Shown here: positions 4,965 to 6,179 of the stretch, one piece after another
Numbering within the stretch: the first letter of the stretch is position 1
Layout of the letters: every line of letters starts with the position of its first letter
From: RGIG2560 sp964418385
Lineage (GTDB): Bacteria; Patescibacteriota; Microgenomatia; UBA1400; PJMF01
Direction: 5' to 3'
Length of the DNA: 6,179 nt
Assembly: GCA_964418385.1 (NCBI GenBank)
Contig: CAYQLH010000055.1
Span: forward strand, 1-6,179
Notes under the pieces: model-generated
The model's input: only the letters and a program-made list of their open reading frames with translations
Databases searched by the model: none
What the model was told of the DNA's origin: nothing
Position numbers and translations under genes: made by a program

Positions 4965-6179
4965 CTATTTTTGCTGATCGTCACGTGCAAATTCTGCCGC
5001 CAAAAATTTTCCTGTCCATGATGCCGGATTGGCCGCCACTTGCCGCGGGGTGCCGGTAGCCACCACCTGACCGCCTTTTTCGCCGCCCTCGGGCCCCAAA
5101 TCGATCACGTAATCCGCGTTTTTGATAATATCCAAATTGTGCTCGATCAAAATCACGGTGTTGTTTTGTGCTACCAGTGAGCTTAAAATTGAAAGCAAGC
5201 GTTGCACGTCTTCAAAATGCAAACCAGTCGTCGGCTCGTCTAGCAAGTACACGACGTGTTCGGTGCGATTGCTGGAAAGCTCTTTGGCGAGCTTGACTCG
5301 CTGCGCTTCACCGCCAGAAAGCGTGGTCGCGCTTTGGCCCAAGGCAATGTAGCCCAAGCCCACCTGCTGGAGCGTGTGCAGTTTTTCGCGCAAGCTTAAA
5401 TTACCCTCAAAAAACTCATACGCTTCATCTACGGTCATGGCCAAAACTTCAGCAATATTTTTGCCGCGATACGTTACTTGTAAGGTTTCTTCAGAGTAGC
5501 GTTGACCGTGGCACACTTCGCATGGCACGTAGACATCGGGCAAAAATTGCATTTCCACTTTGGTCTCGCCGTCACCTTGGCAAGCCTCGCAGCGGCCGCC
5601 TTTGATATTAAACGAAAATCGTGAACTCGTGTAACCGCGCGCTTGCGCTTCTGGGCTTTCCGCAAAAATTTTGCGAATGTAGTCAAAAATCTTGGTGTAC
5701 GTTGCCGGATTGGAACGCGGTGTTTTGCCAATCGGCGATTGATCCACCAAGCAGAGCCGCTTCACGCCCACGGGCACGTCCAAGCCTTTGATCGGGCCAT
5801 TGATTTCGTCCACTTTGTAGCCCAGATACGCCGCTAAATTGGTGTACAGCGTTTCGTACAAAAGGGTGGATTTCCCCGAGCCAGAAAGCCCCGTGAGCAC
5901 GATCAGCTTGCCCAGCGGAAATTCCACTGTTAAGTTGCGCAAATTGTTTCCCGTGGCACCGCGCACGACAATGCTTTGTCCGGCCAAGTTTTTTTTGGCC
6001 ACGCTCATCAGCTGGCTTTCCTTGGCGATAGGCGCGTTAATTCGTTTCACTGTTTTGGCGCCGCTTAAATACTTGCCTGTCAAGCTGTGCGGATCTGCTT
6101 TTAGCTCTTCCACCGTGCCGGAAGCCACAATTTCACCGCCATTTTTGCCAGCACGGGGACCAAAATCATACACCACGTC
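4965..6179 (-). CDS. uvrA: UvrA, excinuclease ABC subunit A (C-terminal part only)
   Basis: The last 404 residues of UvrA, the ATP-dependent damage sensor of nucleotide excision repair, which works as a dimer with UvrB. The N-terminal half lies right of the window, so there is no start here; the first visible codons (DVVYDFGP) are the end of the first ATPase half. Seen in the second half, counting from the first complete codon: Walker A GLSGSGKST (97-105), a zinc finger CEAC...CEVC with Cys197, 200, 220 and 223 (C-x2-C-x19-C-x2-C) around the typical MQFLPD stretch, ABC signature LSGGEAQR (287-294), Walker B YLLDEP (310-315) and the His switch LIEHN (344-348). All catalytic parts are intact and the C-terminus is short, ending soon after the usual WTGKFL. 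It converges on hsp20 across the shared terminator. Confidence 0.98.
   Translation of the reverse strand, partial: DVVYDFGPRAGKNGGEIVASGTVEELKADPHSLTGKYLSGAKTVKRINAPIAKESQLMSVAKKNLAGQSIVVRGATGNNLRNLTVEFPLGKLIVLTGLSGSGKSTLLYETLYTNLAAYLGYKVDEINGPIKGLDVPVGVKRLCLVDQSPIGKTPRSNPATYTKIFDYIRKIFAESPEAQARGYTSSRFSFNIKGGRCEACQGDGETKVEMQFLPDVYVPCEVCHGQRYSEETLQVTYRGKNIAEVLAMTVDEAYEFFEGNLSLREKLHTLQQVGLGYIALGQSATTLSGGEAQRVKLAKELSSNRTEHVVYLLDEPTTGLHFEDVQRLLSILSSLVAQNNTVILIEHNLDIIKNADYVIDLGPEGGEKGGQVVATGTPRQVAANPASWTGKFLAAEFARDDQQK

Noticed and set aside
106..4967. No TGA among the five stop codons, as a hint of TGA reassignment
   Set aside because: The stops are TAA, TAG, TAA, TAA and TAG. Five codons are too few, and no gene here contains an in-frame TGA that would show recoding.
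1..6179. Mobile element, defence island or CRISPR content
   Set aside because: No transposase, integrase, nuclease, spaced repeats or terminal inverted repeats were seen. A tRNA at the edge could serve as an integration site, but no attachment repeat is visible.

Overview
The window looks like ordinary bacterial chromosome. It has sigma70-type promoters, Shine-Dalgarno sites, a bacterial-type tRNA-Arg and a uvrA gene. The gene set (an orphan receiver, a lone Hsp20 and a divergent pair made of a ThiF-like fusion and an AMP-forming ligase) and the GCG anticodon would fit an uncultivated lineage such as Patescibacteria/CPR. That placement is an impression, not something the sequence proves. I see no mobile element, CRISPR array, integrase or phage gene, and no gene-free stretch over 300 bases.

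Layout: (1) 1-60, minus: 5' part of tRNA-Arg(GCG), cut by the window edge, with its own promoter. (2) 106-2196, minus: a 696-residue fusion of a FeeM/acyl-homoserine-lactone-synthase-like GNAT acyltransferase, an unassigned middle region and a C-terminal E1/ThiF-like adenylating domain. (3) 2271-3956, plus: an AMP-forming acyl-CoA synthetase-like ligase, divergent from the fusion gene. The fusion gene's consensus promoter lies across the ligase's ribosome binding site and first codons. (4) 3991-4380, plus: a single-domain response regulator with a promoter overlapping the ligase stop codon. (5) 4477-4902, plus: a small heat shock protein. Its promoter is covered by a CIRCE-like operator at the -35 and a second perfect palindrome around the -10. 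(6) 4916-4956: a strong bidirectional terminator. (7) 4965-6179, minus: the C-terminal 404 residues of UvrA, running off the right edge.

How the genes may work together: the ligase could activate a fatty or other carboxylic acid, the GNAT-like half of the fusion could transfer the acyl group, and the E1-like half could adenylate a second carboxylate. This would be a small acyl-conjugation or signal-forming module. It is an inference from domain content and divergent layout, and is the most interesting candidate system here. The hsp20 control region is the best regulatory finding. The response regulator, hsp20 and uvrA are otherwise ordinary housekeeping or stress genes with no evident link to the module.
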